DNA of 59,579 bases from Neolewinella aurantiaca (GCF_008014675.1 NZ_VOXD01000038.1:1-59579), one strand, 5' to 3'; shown: positions 49,910 to 57,635, counted from the first letter of the stretch. Translations and numbers: made by a program. The notes: generated by a model from the letters alone, not told the origin.

Positions 49910-51910
49910 TTAGTTCCCAGCCCGCTCCCGACGGATGCCCGGCTTCAACCGCTCTGCGGCCTGAAACTCGACCTCTGCGGCATCCGTTTGGCCAGCGTTG
50001 TACAGCGCAATTGCGTAGTTCCAGCGGGCGTCAGGATCGTTAGCGTTCACTTCCGAGGCGCGCTTGAAATAGCTAATCGCCGCGGCGGTCTGACCAGACA
50101 CACCGTAGGCGACCCCCAATAACCGCAGGGTTTCGTAGTTATCCGGCGCAAGCTGCTCGGCGCGGCGGAGGTAGCGGAATGCTCCCGCCAGATCTCCCTT
50201 TGCTTCGCCGGCATCCTTACCTGCTGCGGTGAGCGCAATCACAAGGTTGTCGGTGGCTGCCTGGTATCCACCATCCAGGGTCAGCGCCTGGTCGTAATCA
50301 GCAATCGCCGCGTCGTAGTTGTCCTGCAGGAGGTACGCGTTGCCGCGCAGCAGATAAGCGTTCTTATAGGTCGGGTGAATTTCTATGGCCCGGGTCAGAT
50401 GATCCGCAGCTTCGGTGAGCAGGCTGATCTGCCCCGGTTTTTCCGTAGCACTCAGTTGCTGGAAGCGATCTACTTTCACCCCGCCGGCAGCGTTGAGCAG
50501 TTTGGCGGAGTTGGGCTGCTTTTCCACATCCGTGGTAAAGAGCGTAAAGTTGTCTTTCCAAACCGGGTTACGAACGATCGTGAGGACCGAAAACACCAGC
50601 GCCAAAGCGGGAACAGCATAAGCCACCGCGCTGCCAAATTTGCGGACTCCACGGGCGATGAGGGCCGTTACCGCAATTGCCCAGCCCAGGGACGGCATGA
50701 ACAGGAAACGTTCCGACATATTGGTACCAACGCTAAAGAAAACGTTGCTGACGATAGACAGCGAAGCGAGGTAAATCAGAATCCCCAGCGCAACGAACGG
50801 ATGGCTCCGAAACTTCAGCAGCGCAAAAACGGCCATCCCTGCGTGCAGGAGCAGCCCCAGCCATGGCGTGATTTCGGTCCAGGACTTCACGGGCACAGCC
50901 ATAGGGTAATAATCGTGAACCAGTCCGGTAGGCACGAACAGCAGCCGGATGTATTCCCACAGGGTATGCATCACTGTTGCCAGCCGGTCTCCGGTGGAAA
51001 GGTGCACCCAACTCCCGTTCTTCATCTCCAGAAAAGGGTTGTTCATGAGTTCCATTACCGGCTCTCCGAGAGAAAGCCCGATGACCGATGACCGGATAGC
51101 CAGGAACAGGATTACCGCTCCGAGGGCAGGAAGGACGTAATTCAGGCGTCCCCAGCCTTTTTTATGGTCGCCGAAGATGAGCAATACGGCGGGGATCACG
51201 GCCAGAAAGGTCAGGGCGTTTTCTTTCGCCAGGCATCCTAAAAAAACGAGCATTGCACCTGCGGCCGCGCCCAAAAAACGCTGTCGCTCGGCCGCACGAA
51301 AAATCAGCCAGGTTCCGCCAACGGCGCCCAACAGCGCGATTATTTCGTCGCGGCCTTTGATGTTGGCCACCGCTTCGGTGTGCAGGGGATGAACGGCAAA
51401 AAGAGCTGCAGCAGCCAGTGCGAACCACCACGGGAGGCGTGCCTGCTTTGCGGCCAGGTCGCGCACAAATAAAAACACGACTACCACCAGCAAACCGTAC
51501 CACAGTACATTGAGCAGGTGGTGCAGAAAAGGGCCGCTGCTGATCTGCCTTTCCAGGGCGAACATGGCGGGCGTGAGCGGACGGTACCGGCCGCCAGCCA
51601 CCAGGCTGGCCTTTGAGTCGTCGTTGAAAAATCCGTAGAATGTGTCGTGACTAAAGAGTTCGCCCCACCCGGACACTCCTTTTTTAACGATGCTGTTCTC
51701 CGTGATTACGATGGCATCATCGAGGGCAAAATCGTGTCCCAGCGTATTGGCGTAAATTGCTGCGGCGAGTACAAACAAAACAAGTGCCTGGAGTTTCGTT
51801 TTACGAAACCAGGGCAAATCCTTTGTTTCACTCGGGCTGTTATCGCCAGCATTGTGCCGGGGCAACTCTGCCGTTTTGGAGGGCCGTTGTTTTTTCTGCT
51901 TCTTTGCCAT
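49910..51910 (-). CDS. TMTC-like GT-C glycosyltransferase with TPR tail
   Basis: A 666-residue membrane protein. About ten to twelve hydrophobic helices (about 40-440) include the first-loop acidic motif FALDDAIVI (near 64), where GT-C mannosyltransferases hold catalytic Asp, and HPLHTEAVANIKGRDEI (near 172). The last 200 residues are TPR repeats (AIADYDQALTLDG, AAISYFKRASEVNANDPDARWNYAIALYNAG). The same combination occurs in eukaryotic TMTC O-mannosyltransferases. In Bacteroidota this may glycosylate exported proteins; this is inference. An exact 18-bp motif copy (51254) encodes LGAAAGA inside a membrane helix. Confidence 0.78.
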   Translation of the reverse strand: MAKKQKKQRPSKTAELPRHNAGDNSPSETKDLPWFRKTKLQALVLFVLAAAIYANTLGHDFALDDAIVITENSIVKKGVSGWGELFSHDTFYGFFNDDSKASLVAGGRYRPLTPAMFALERQISSGPFLHHLLNVLWYGLLVVVVFLFVRDLAAKQARLPWWFALAAAALFAVHPLHTEAVANIKGRDEIIALLGAVGGTWLIFRAAERQRFLGAAAGAMLVFLGCLAKENALTFLAVIPAVLLIFGDHKKGWGRLNYVLPALGAVILFLAIRSSVIGLSLGEPVMELMNNPFLEMKNGSWVHLSTGDRLATVMHTLWEYIRLLFVPTGLVHDYYPMAVPVKSWTEITPWLGLLLHAGMAVFALLKFRSHPFVALGILIYLASLSIVSNVFFSVGTNMSERFLFMPSLGWAIAVTALIARGVRKFGSAVAYAVPALALVFSVLTIVRNPVWKDNFTLFTTDVEKQPNSAKLLNAAGGVKVDRFQQLSATEKPGQISLLTEAADHLTRAIEIHPTYKNAYLLRGNAYLLQDNYDAAIADYDQALTLDGGYQAATDNLVIALTAAGKDAGEAKGDLAGAFRYLRRAEQLAPDNYETLRLLGVAYGVSGQTAAAISYFKRASEVNANDPDARWNYAIALYNAGQTDAAEVEFQAAERLKPGIRRERAGN
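51254..51271 (+). repeat. 18-bp dispersed motif, exact copy inside the TMTC-like gene (spacer GCC)
   Basis: Exact copy, antisense to the gene, encoding LGAAAGA with flanks, the same peptide as in the macroglobulin gene. Confidence 0.85.
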
Positions 51911-51926
51911 GGGGTGAAAGTACGAA

Positions 51927-51944
51927 GGCGCGGCCGCAGGTGCA
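51927..51944 (-). repeat. 18-bp dispersed motif, exact copy (spacer GCC)
   Basis: Exact copy 16 bases upstream of the TMTC-like ATG, in the divergent gap before surE. It would lie within the promoter or leader of the TMTC-like gene. Confidence 0.85.
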
Positions 51945-52029
51945 ATGAAACGGTTAAAGGAGCAAAGCAGGAACTTTATGCCCCGGTCACGACTTTACCA
52001 TATTTACTCATTCCGAAAACCTTATCCCC

Positions 52030-52863
52030 ATGCCCCTGATACTAGTTACCAACGACGACGGCATTACCGCCGGCGGCCTTAAAACACTCGTTAACTCCGC
52101 CCGCAAATTCGGCGACGTACTTGTTGTTGCGCCCGATAGTCCTCAGTCGGCCCAGGGCCACGCCATTACCATCGAGCGCCCGGTCTTCGTACGCGAAAGC
52201 GATGTTTTCGGAGAAGAGGTAGAAGCCTACGAATGCAGTGGTACACCCGTCGACTGCGTCAAGATCGCTAAGTCTGTTCTCCTTAACGGCCGGATGCCGG
52301 ATCTCTGCGTGTCCGGAATCAACCACGGCTCAAACGCAGCCATCAACATCATCTATTCCGGTACCCTTTCAGCCGCCATGGAGGCCAGCCTGGAAGGAAC
52401 CCCCAGCATCGGTTTCAGCTTCCTGGACTATAAAGCTGATGCCGACTTCAGCGTCTGCGTCCCTTACGTAGAAAAACTGATCAGCCATGTGCTGACCAAC
52501 GGCATGGCTGAAGGCAACCTCTACAACGTCAACATTCCTAACCTGCCCGCCGATCAGATCCGGGGCATCAAGGTCTGCCGCCAGGCCGAGGCGCGCTGGG
52601 TCGAAGAATACGTGAGGGGTGAAGACCCCCGCGGCCGTCCTTACTACTGGCTCACCGGGAAGTTTGTCAATAACGAAGCCAGCGAAGACGCCGATGCCAA
52701 TGCGCTTCAGGCGGGCTACGTATCGCTGGTCCCCAGCCACCACGACCTCACCAATCACCTTGCTTTGGAGCAATTGAAAGCCATCGAAACAGAGTTACAG
52801 CCAGCAAAAGTGGGCAATTCCACCGATCAGGACCGGGAAAAACAGCAACTTGAGCAGTTTTAG
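52030..52863 (+). CDS. surE: 5'/3'-nucleotidase SurE
   Basis: A 277-residue SurE phosphatase that removes phosphate from nucleoside monophosphates and short polyphosphates with a divalent metal. The metal site is LVTNDDG (Asp9, Asp10), with Ser in DSPQSAQGHAIT and Asn in SGINHGSNAA. YSGTLSAAMEASLEG and the C-terminal SLVPSHHDLTNH are also typical. Length and start are standard. It is followed after 100 bp by a small separate transcription unit. Confidence 0.95.
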   Translation: MPLILVTNDDGITAGGLKTLVNSARKFGDVLVVAPDSPQSAQGHAITIERPVFVRESDVFGEEVEAYECSGTPVDCVKIAKSVLLNGRMPDLCVSGINHGSNAAINIIYSGTLSAAMEASLEGTPSIGFSFLDYKADADFSVCVPYVEKLISHVLTNGMAEGNLYNVNIPNLPADQIRGIKVCRQAEARWVEEYVRGEDPRGRPYYWLTGKFVNNEASEDADANALQAGYVSLVPSHHDLTNHLALEQLKAIETELQPAKVGNSTDQDREKQQLEQF

Positions 52864-52947
52864 ATCCTATCTAAGACCGTTAAATAAGTTATATACTCCG
52901 GTCCGTAAGCAGATCCCCGGATATGCAATATGAACGATCAATCGGAT

Positions 52948-52955
52948 TACCTTTG
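52948..52955 (+). promoter_or_regulatory. TAnnTTTG promoter box of the small transcription unit
   Basis: TACCTTTG, exact consensus, 11 bases before the ATG at 52967. Confidence 0.5.
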
Positions 52956-52966
52956 CTTCCGCCTTC

Positions 52967-53098
52967 ATGAAATTCGACCTCAGATTTATTTTTAGGTATA
53001 GAACGATTTACAGACATTACCTCAAGTATGAGGATCATTATCTCATGAGAGTATTGCGAATATATTTTACTTTCTCCCGGATCGTTCACGAAAGATGA
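52967..53098 (+). CDS. Candidate 43-residue basic, aromatic peptide in its own transcription unit
   Basis: A 43-codon frame starts MKFDLRFIFRYRTIYRHY and ends FTFSRIVHER. Arginine, tyrosine and phenylalanine make up a large share, and there is no homolog I recognise. It has an exact promoter box just upstream and a strong stem-loop at 53135, so a transcript of about 200 nt is expected. The region is more AT rich than its surroundings. It may be a small membrane- or RNA-binding protein, or the RNA itself may be the product. Confidence 0.45.
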   Translation: MKFDLRFIFRYRTIYRHYLKYEDHYLMRVLRIYFTFSRIVHER

Positions 53099-53134
53099 GA
53101 ACACCCAATATATCATCTGATATCCGGCTAATTT

Positions 53135-53172
53135 AAGAGAGCGATTCCAGCAGGAGTCGCTCTCTTGTTCTT
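53135..53172 (+). terminator. Terminator of the small transcription unit
   Basis: 10-bp perfect stem AAGAGAGCGA / TCGCTCTCTT with a 12-base loop, followed by GTTCTTTG. It lies 37 bp after the 43-codon frame. Confidence 0.65.
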
Positions 53173-53316
53173 TGTAAGAAGCTATACCGAACTACTTTGA
53201 CTTATACCAGAACCAGCACAAGGAGTCAAGACATCAGCTGTGTCTCCGCCTCCGCAGGTCCCTCACTCCGGACGAAGTGTTGACAGACTATACCTTCTTT
53301 TGGGTAAACAACCGCC

Positions 53317-53607
53317 CTACCCCAGCAGGTCGCGGCCGAAGTAGAAAAACCAGGCCATGGCCAGAATCATGGTTCCGGTGGCAAGGCCCCGCAAACTCCG
53401 GTTGCGGTACGTCTTCCTGAAATAATTCAGCGGCATCACGTTCAGGCAGATCGCAATGAGGGCAACCGTTCTCAGTTCGAAGGAAATGGCTTTACCTGCC
53501 CCCTCTCCGATCATTGCCTGTAGCTGCAGAAGCAAAACGTATGCTATGGCAGGAATGATGATAGAAACCACCAGGCCAACCCAGAGATGATCGTTCTTTG
53601 GTACCAT
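53317..53607 (-). CDS. Small three-helix membrane protein of unknown function
   Basis: A 96-residue protein with three hydrophobic segments (about 9-28, 45-60 and 74-92) and a basic loop (NYFRKTYRNRSLRG) between the second and third, which should face the cytosol. No family is recognised beyond hypothetical proteins of this size in Bacteroidota. It lies upstream of a second small minus-strand gene cluster and is transcribed away from surE. Confidence 0.6.
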   Translation of the reverse strand: MVPKNDHLWVGLVVSIIIPAIAYVLLLQLQAMIGEGAGKAISFELRTVALIAICLNVMPLNYFRKTYRNRSLRGLATGTMILAMAWFFYFGRDLLG

Positions 53608-53673
53608 TGTTTAATTTGTTAGTCTGTTAGAGAATGTGTCCGCGGCCGCTTTTGTGTTTTTCCGCAAAAAGCG

Positions 53674-54039
53674 CTACTCGACGTATTCCTGGCGTTTGAT
53701 CAGGAAGACCCATTCACTGTCATCGGCGTCTACACGGTAACCGTAATCGTAACAGAAATGATAAAGGGTATTGTTGCGGGTAACGTACTGATTGGTGAAA
53801 TACCGAAACTTGAACCCACGGTCGATCAGGCGCTCTTTACGAACGTTAGCCTTCCCGTCCGGATTCAACTCCGCCAGCACATTTCGATTGTGTCGAAGGA
53901 TGTTATTAACGTTACGCTGAAAGGCCAGCTCTTCAGCGTTTTGCCGGTTGTGGTAAGCAGCTCTACAGGCCGCCGAACAGTATTTCTTATCGGCTCGACC
54001 AGTGTATTCCTCGCCGCATTCAGGGCAGAGTCTCTTCAT
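53674..54039 (-). CDS. Small zinc-ribbon protein
   Basis: A 121-residue protein with an N-terminal zinc ribbon MKRLCPECGEEYTG ... KKYCSAACRAAYHNR (CxxC, then CxxxC) resembling FCS/MYM-type or DUF2116-like zinc fingers. It is followed by a helical region and a C-terminal beta-rich stretch, FKFRYFTNQYVTRNNTLYHF. The start at 54039 places the zinc ribbon at the N-terminus; the longer frame upstream has no support. It could bind nucleic acid. Function unknown. Confidence 0.7.
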   Translation of the reverse strand: MKRLCPECGEEYTGRADKKYCSAACRAAYHNRQNAEELAFQRNVNNILRHNRNVLAELNPDGKANVRKERLIDRGFKFRYFTNQYVTRNNTLYHFCYDYGYRVDADDSEWVFLIKRQEYVE

Positions 54040-54249
54040 GACGGCAAGATATGAAAAAGTAAAGGATGGGTAGAATGTGATGGCAGATCGGTGTGTATCA
54101 CGAGCTGTTTGGATAACCGGATTTTGCCCGTAGCCCACAGCAAACAACACACATAAATACAGACGGCAGCACCGCTGCACGAGAGCATCCTGACATCCAG
54201 GCGACAACGTGCGGCGGCACTGCCGGCTACATATACGTTAATGAAGCAA

Positions 54250-55431
54250 CTACACCGCTTCGATCACAACAGCCGAGGCTCCTCCCCCACCGTTGCAGAG
54301 CGTCGCCAGGCCGTACTTACCGCCTTTTTGCCGCAGGACATTGATGAGGGTAACGATGATCCGTGCACCGGAAGTTCCGAGCGGATGACCGAGCGAAACA
54401 CCGCCGCCATTCACGTTCATCTTCTCACGATCAACGCCCAGCTCTTTGCCGAAAGCCATAGGCACAACGGCGAAAGCTTCGTTGACTTCCAGGAAGTCAA
54501 TGTCTTCCATTTTCAGTCCGGCGCGCTGCAGCGCCAGCGGCGCTGCGAGAGTAGGAGCAGTCGTGAACCACTGTGGCTCGTGGGCAGCGTCGGCAAAAGC
54601 CAGGATTTTAGCGAGGGGCTTCAGTCCGAGCTCTTTCATTTTTTCTTCGCTGACCAGCACCAGCGCTGCCGCACCGTCATTGATCGTACTGGCGTTGGCC
54701 GCCGTAACTGTTCCGTCTTTCGAGAAAGCCGGGCGTAGCGAAGGAATCTTCTCGAATTTCACTTTTTTGAATTCTTCGTCTTCCGTAACGATCAGGTCGT
54801 CTCCCCGGCGCTGAGGTACGTTTACCGCTACGATTTCGTCCGCGAAAGCTCCGCTTTCGGTTGCTGCGGCGGAGCGCTTATAACTGTCAATAGCGTAAGC
54901 ATCCTGATCTTCGCGGCTGAACTCGTACTTCACCGCAGTGGCGTCGGCGCAGACGCCCATGGCGTTCTGGTCGTACGCATCGGTGAGGCCATCTTTGCTG
55001 AGGCCATCGATCAGCTTACGGTCGCCGAACTTCGCGCCCCAGCGGGCGTCGGGTACGTAGTACGGGATGTTGCTCATGCTTTCCATTCCGCCGGCAACCA
55101 CCAGGTCGTTGTGCCCGAGCATGATGGACTGAGCACCAAGCATTACTGTTTTCATGCCGCTGCTACAAACCTTGTTTACCTGGGTACAGGGAACGGAGTT
55201 GGGAACGCCGGCGCCCAGCGCCGCCTGCCGGGCGGGAGCCTGACCGAGATTGGCAGAAACCACATTGCCCATCAGTACCTCCTGAACCTGGTCCGGAGCC
55301 ACGCCGGCTTTTTCCAGCGCACATTTGATGGCGGCAGCACCTAACTGAGGGGCCGTCAGTGATGAAAAAACACCCCCAAAGGAGCCGATTGGAGTACGCA
55401 CAGCGGCGCAGATGTATACTGTATTAGGCAT
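54250..55431 (-). CDS. Acetyl-CoA C-acetyltransferase (thiolase)
   Basis: A 393-residue class II-type thiolase. The nucleophile is Cys89 in NKVCSSGMK, the catalytic His is in GGGVSLGHPLGTSGARI (near 349) and the second Cys is in CNGGGGASAVV (near 379). It condenses two acetyl-CoA to acetoacetyl-CoA or works in the thiolytic direction of fatty-acid or ketone degradation. The start at 55431 (MPNTVYICAAVRTPIG) is the family start. No other beta-oxidation gene adjoins it. Confidence 0.93.
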   Translation of the reverse strand: MPNTVYICAAVRTPIGSFGGVFSSLTAPQLGAAAIKCALEKAGVAPDQVQEVLMGNVVSANLGQAPARQAALGAGVPNSVPCTQVNKVCSSGMKTVMLGAQSIMLGHNDLVVAGGMESMSNIPYYVPDARWGAKFGDRKLIDGLSKDGLTDAYDQNAMGVCADATAVKYEFSREDQDAYAIDSYKRSAAATESGAFADEIVAVNVPQRRGDDLIVTEDEEFKKVKFEKIPSLRPAFSKDGTVTAANASTINDGAAALVLVSEEKMKELGLKPLAKILAFADAAHEPQWFTTAPTLAAPLALQRAGLKMEDIDFLEVNEAFAVVPMAFGKELGVDREKMNVNGGGVSLGHPLGTSGARIIVTLINVLRQKGGKYGLATLCNGGGGASAVVIEAV

Positions 55432-55470
55432 GATTGAGACTTTTAGTTGTCTTGGCAATTATTTGAGACG

Positions 55471-55478
55471 CGAAGATA
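55471..55478 (-). promoter_or_regulatory. TAnnTTCG promoter box of the thiolase gene
   Basis: TATCTTCG on the minus strand, 39 bases before the ATG at 55431; the same box occurs at 37863 and 55630. Confidence 0.4.
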
Positions 55479-55629
55479 ACACGCGAACAGGTTGCAGGTT
55501 GAGGAAAGGTACAAGTCGGTCGGTTCAAACGCAAGCTTATTCTAAAATAACAGGGGTTGACTGAGCCCTAAAAAAAGCCTCCGATCAACTCAACGCAAAC
55601 AACATGTGGGCCGTAAACTACAACGGCCC

Positions 55630-55637
55630 TATCTTCG
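55630..55637 (+). promoter_or_regulatory. TAnnTTCG promoter box of the DUF4293 gene
   Basis: TATCTTCG, 17 bases before the ATG at 55655. Confidence 0.4.
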
Positions 55638-55654
55638 CCAAAAATTACTGACCA

Positions 55655-56095
55655 ATGATCCAACGTCTTCAATCTGTTTTTCTTTTACTTGCTTCAAGCT
55701 TCTGTTTCGGTCTCTTCGGAACAGACGCTGCCGACAGCGAGACTAAATTGAACGACAGTGCGCTTTTCCAGGATGGCAGCTTCAACGTATTCGACGACCC
55801 TGTCCTGATTGGCATCTTCGCCCTTGCGGGCGTAATTTTCCTCGCCGATATTTTTCTGTTTCGTAACCGCCCGCTGCAAATGAAACTCAGCATGCTTGCG
55901 GTGGTACTCACTCTGGCAGGAACCGGTTACGGGGTTTTCCGCTTTTACAATGATATGGGGGCAAAACTAGCCGGTGCCGTAACTCCCGATGTAGGCATTG
56001 CCTTTCCGATACTTATCCTTGTTTTCGGGATTTTAGCGCGCAACTTCATTAAAAAAGACGAAAAACTTGTCCGCAGTGCAGACCGTTTACGGTAG
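55655..56095 (+). CDS. DUF4293 family membrane protein
   Basis: A 146-residue protein with the usual DUF4293 start MIQRLQSVFLLLASSF and four hydrophobic segments (about 5-24, 50-68, 78-97 and 112-130). The family is confined to Bacteroidota and its function is unknown. It precedes mscL by 121 bp on the same strand. Confidence 0.85.
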   Translation: MIQRLQSVFLLLASSFCFGLFGTDAADSETKLNDSALFQDGSFNVFDDPVLIGIFALAGVIFLADIFLFRNRPLQMKLSMLAVVLTLAGTGYGVFRFYNDMGAKLAGAVTPDVGIAFPILILVFGILARNFIKKDEKLVRSADRLR

Positions 56096-56216
56096 TATTT
56101 AAAGTTTCTGAACACCCATTTTTTCCTTATTCGTGTATAATTATTGATTAAGTCTTACCTTTTGCCTTCAAACTACTCACCCGCGTACGCTCAGGCGGCG
56201 CAATACACAATTTCAA

Positions 56217-56627
56217 ATGATTCAGGAATTCAAAGACTTTATTATGAAGGGCAACGTGCTCGAACTGGCCGTGGCGGTTATCATCGCCGGTGCCTTCGGA
56301 GCAGTTGTTACCTCTTTCACTAACGACATCATCCTTCCTCCCATCGGGCAGGCAATGGGTGGCGTTGATTTCTCCGAGCTGAAGTACATGCTGTCTGAGG
56401 ACGTTGTTGCAGAAGACGGAACCGTTACCGCTGGCGCAGCTATCCGTTACGGTAACTTCATCCAGATGATCATCAACTTCCTGATCATTGCCTTCATCCT
56501 CTTCCTGATCGTTAAGGCTTACAATAAGGCTACCGAAGAGCCTGCAGTAGAAGAAGCTCCAGCTCCCGATCCCGGCCCATCCGACAACGACCTGTTGAAG
56601 GAAATTCTTGCTGCGCTTAAGAAGTAA
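56217..56627 (+). CDS. mscL: Large-conductance mechanosensitive channel
   Basis: A 136-residue MscL, a homopentameric channel that opens under membrane tension to relieve osmotic shock. The N-terminal helix is MIQEFKDFIMKGNVLELAVAVI, followed by the pore helix GAFGAVVTSFTNDIILPPIG, TM2 (IQMIINFLIIAFILFLIVKAYNK split after the first part) and a C-terminal helical bundle (LLKEILAALKK). Length is typical. A terminator follows, then a diverged motif copy. Confidence 0.95.
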   Translation: MIQEFKDFIMKGNVLELAVAVIIAGAFGAVVTSFTNDIILPPIGQAMGGVDFSELKYMLSEDVVAEDGTVTAGAAIRYGNFIQMIINFLIIAFILFLIVKAYNKATEEPAVEEAPAPDPGPSDNDLLKEILAALKK

Positions 56628-56648
56628 AATTCTACGCCAGAAGGTATT

Positions 56649-56690
56649 ACGCCCGGTTGTTTCTCAGGAAGCAGCCGGGCGTTTTGTTTT
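56649..56690 (+). terminator. Rho-independent terminator of mscL
   Basis: 11-bp stem (ACGCCCGG / CCGGGCGT plus three inner pairs) with a GTTTTGTTTT tail, 21 bp after mscL. A diverged motif copy follows three bases later. Confidence 0.8.
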
Positions 56691-56692
56691 CA

Positions 56693-56711
56693 GGCGCGGC
56701 CGCAGGATGCA
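56693..56711 (-). repeat. 18-bp dispersed motif, copy with one inserted base
   Basis: GGCGCGGCCGCAGGATGCA equals the reverse complement of the motif with an extra A. It directly follows the mscL terminator. Confidence 0.65.
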
Positions 56712-56722
56712 AGGTGAAGTTA

Positions 56723-57439
56723 TCAGGCTTCTTCGTTGATCACCTTTATGTCGATCGCTCCGCTTCCCGTCATACTTATCTTTTTCACCGTCATCCCATC
56801 ATTAATGACAACGCCGGGCTGCTCCGCACCGTCGTCAAATGCCTGGTCCAGGCACCGCCTTACCACATAATCAAGAACATCAAAACCGGTGTCAATATGA
56901 TGAACCCTTAAATCTTTCACCACCACCCTTGCACTGGAAAACTGCGACCGCCGGACAGCAAAAACACGCGCAATAGCGCTAATCACTATCGACTCAACCA
57001 CCTGCCGGTTTACCTCCTTGCTGTAATGATGAGGGTGTTTACTGAAATCAATGGTGAGCGTATTTCCGACGGCCTCAGGTTTCGGGGGTGTCATCTCCAG
57101 ATGAACGGAAAAATGCCCGAACAGCGGTGGCTTGTAATAGCGCACCATATAGGTCGAATCTATAGCCAGAGAGCCGTCCTGGTTTACGGTTTTCGTCCTG
57201 AAGGTTTTCCGCTCAAGCGAGAATTGATTGCCCGGGCCTCCCATTCGCCCTTTCACCCGAAAGATTTCGCCCGTGCGCTTGTCGAGGTAGCGGCGGTTAA
57301 TCCATTGAGCATTGGTCTCTTTATGAAAGTTGTCGGGAGGAAGCAAAACGAGGTTCCCGGCTTCCACATCTGCGTTCAGAGAAGACAGATAGGCTACAGT
57401 CTCTGCTTCTCCGTTTATTAGTTGGGGCTCAGGGAACAT
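56723..57439 (-). CDS. Protein of unknown function, weakly EF-G domain IV-like
   Basis: A 238-residue cytosolic protein without a recognised family. Its second half reads GHFSVHLEMTPPKP, then KEVNRQVVESIVISAIARV, then SARVVVKDLRVHHIDTGFDV and LDYVVRRCLDQAFDD. This resembles EF-G/Tet(M) domain IV in order and spacing (GxxxxVxLE, a helix, a strand with VKV..H..D). The resemblance is by eye only; there is no GTPase domain. The first half (about 1-110) has alternating strands. It is alone between two minus-strand terminators. Confidence 0.5.
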   Translation of the reverse strand: MFPEPQLINGEAETVAYLSSLNADVEAGNLVLLPPDNFHKETNAQWINRRYLDKRTGEIFRVKGRMGGPGNQFSLERKTFRTKTVNQDGSLAIDSTYMVRYYKPPLFGHFSVHLEMTPPKPEAVGNTLTIDFSKHPHHYSKEVNRQVVESIVISAIARVFAVRRSQFSSARVVVKDLRVHHIDTGFDVLDYVVRRCLDQAFDDGAEQPGVVINDGMTVKKISMTGSGAIDIKVINEEA

Positions 57440-57535
57440 GGGTTGTTATTGGATTTGGACATCGTGGACAAGATAACACTTCTCCGTAGCATAACGACCA
57501 GGATCTGCCGTCCGAACGCTTCGTAAAACCATCTT

Positions 57536-57553
57536 TGCACCTGCGTTCGCGCC
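57536..57553 (+). repeat. 18-bp dispersed motif, exact copy (spacer TTC)
   Basis: Exact copy with TTT before and CTCA after, 16 bases from the terminator at 57570. Confidence 0.85.
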
Positions 57554-57569
57554 CTCAGAGCCAAACAAT

Positions 57570-57606
57570 AACGCACCACCCGGAAATCCGGATGGTGCGT
57601 TTTTTC
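57570..57606. terminator. Bidirectional-type terminator after the T9SS cargo gene
   Basis: Stem AACGCACCACCCGG / CCGGATGGTGCGTT (13 of 14 pairs), loop AAAT, T6 on the plus strand and ATTGTTT on the minus strand. It ends the minus-strand gene at 57636. Confidence 0.7.
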
Positions 57607-57635
57607 CTACTGAAATCGGTTGCCTCCTGGATGTA

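Noticed and set aside
52889..53116. 75-codon minus-strand frame overlapping the small transcription unit
   Set aside because: It would be transcribed against the promoter box and terminator, and has no export signal or motif.
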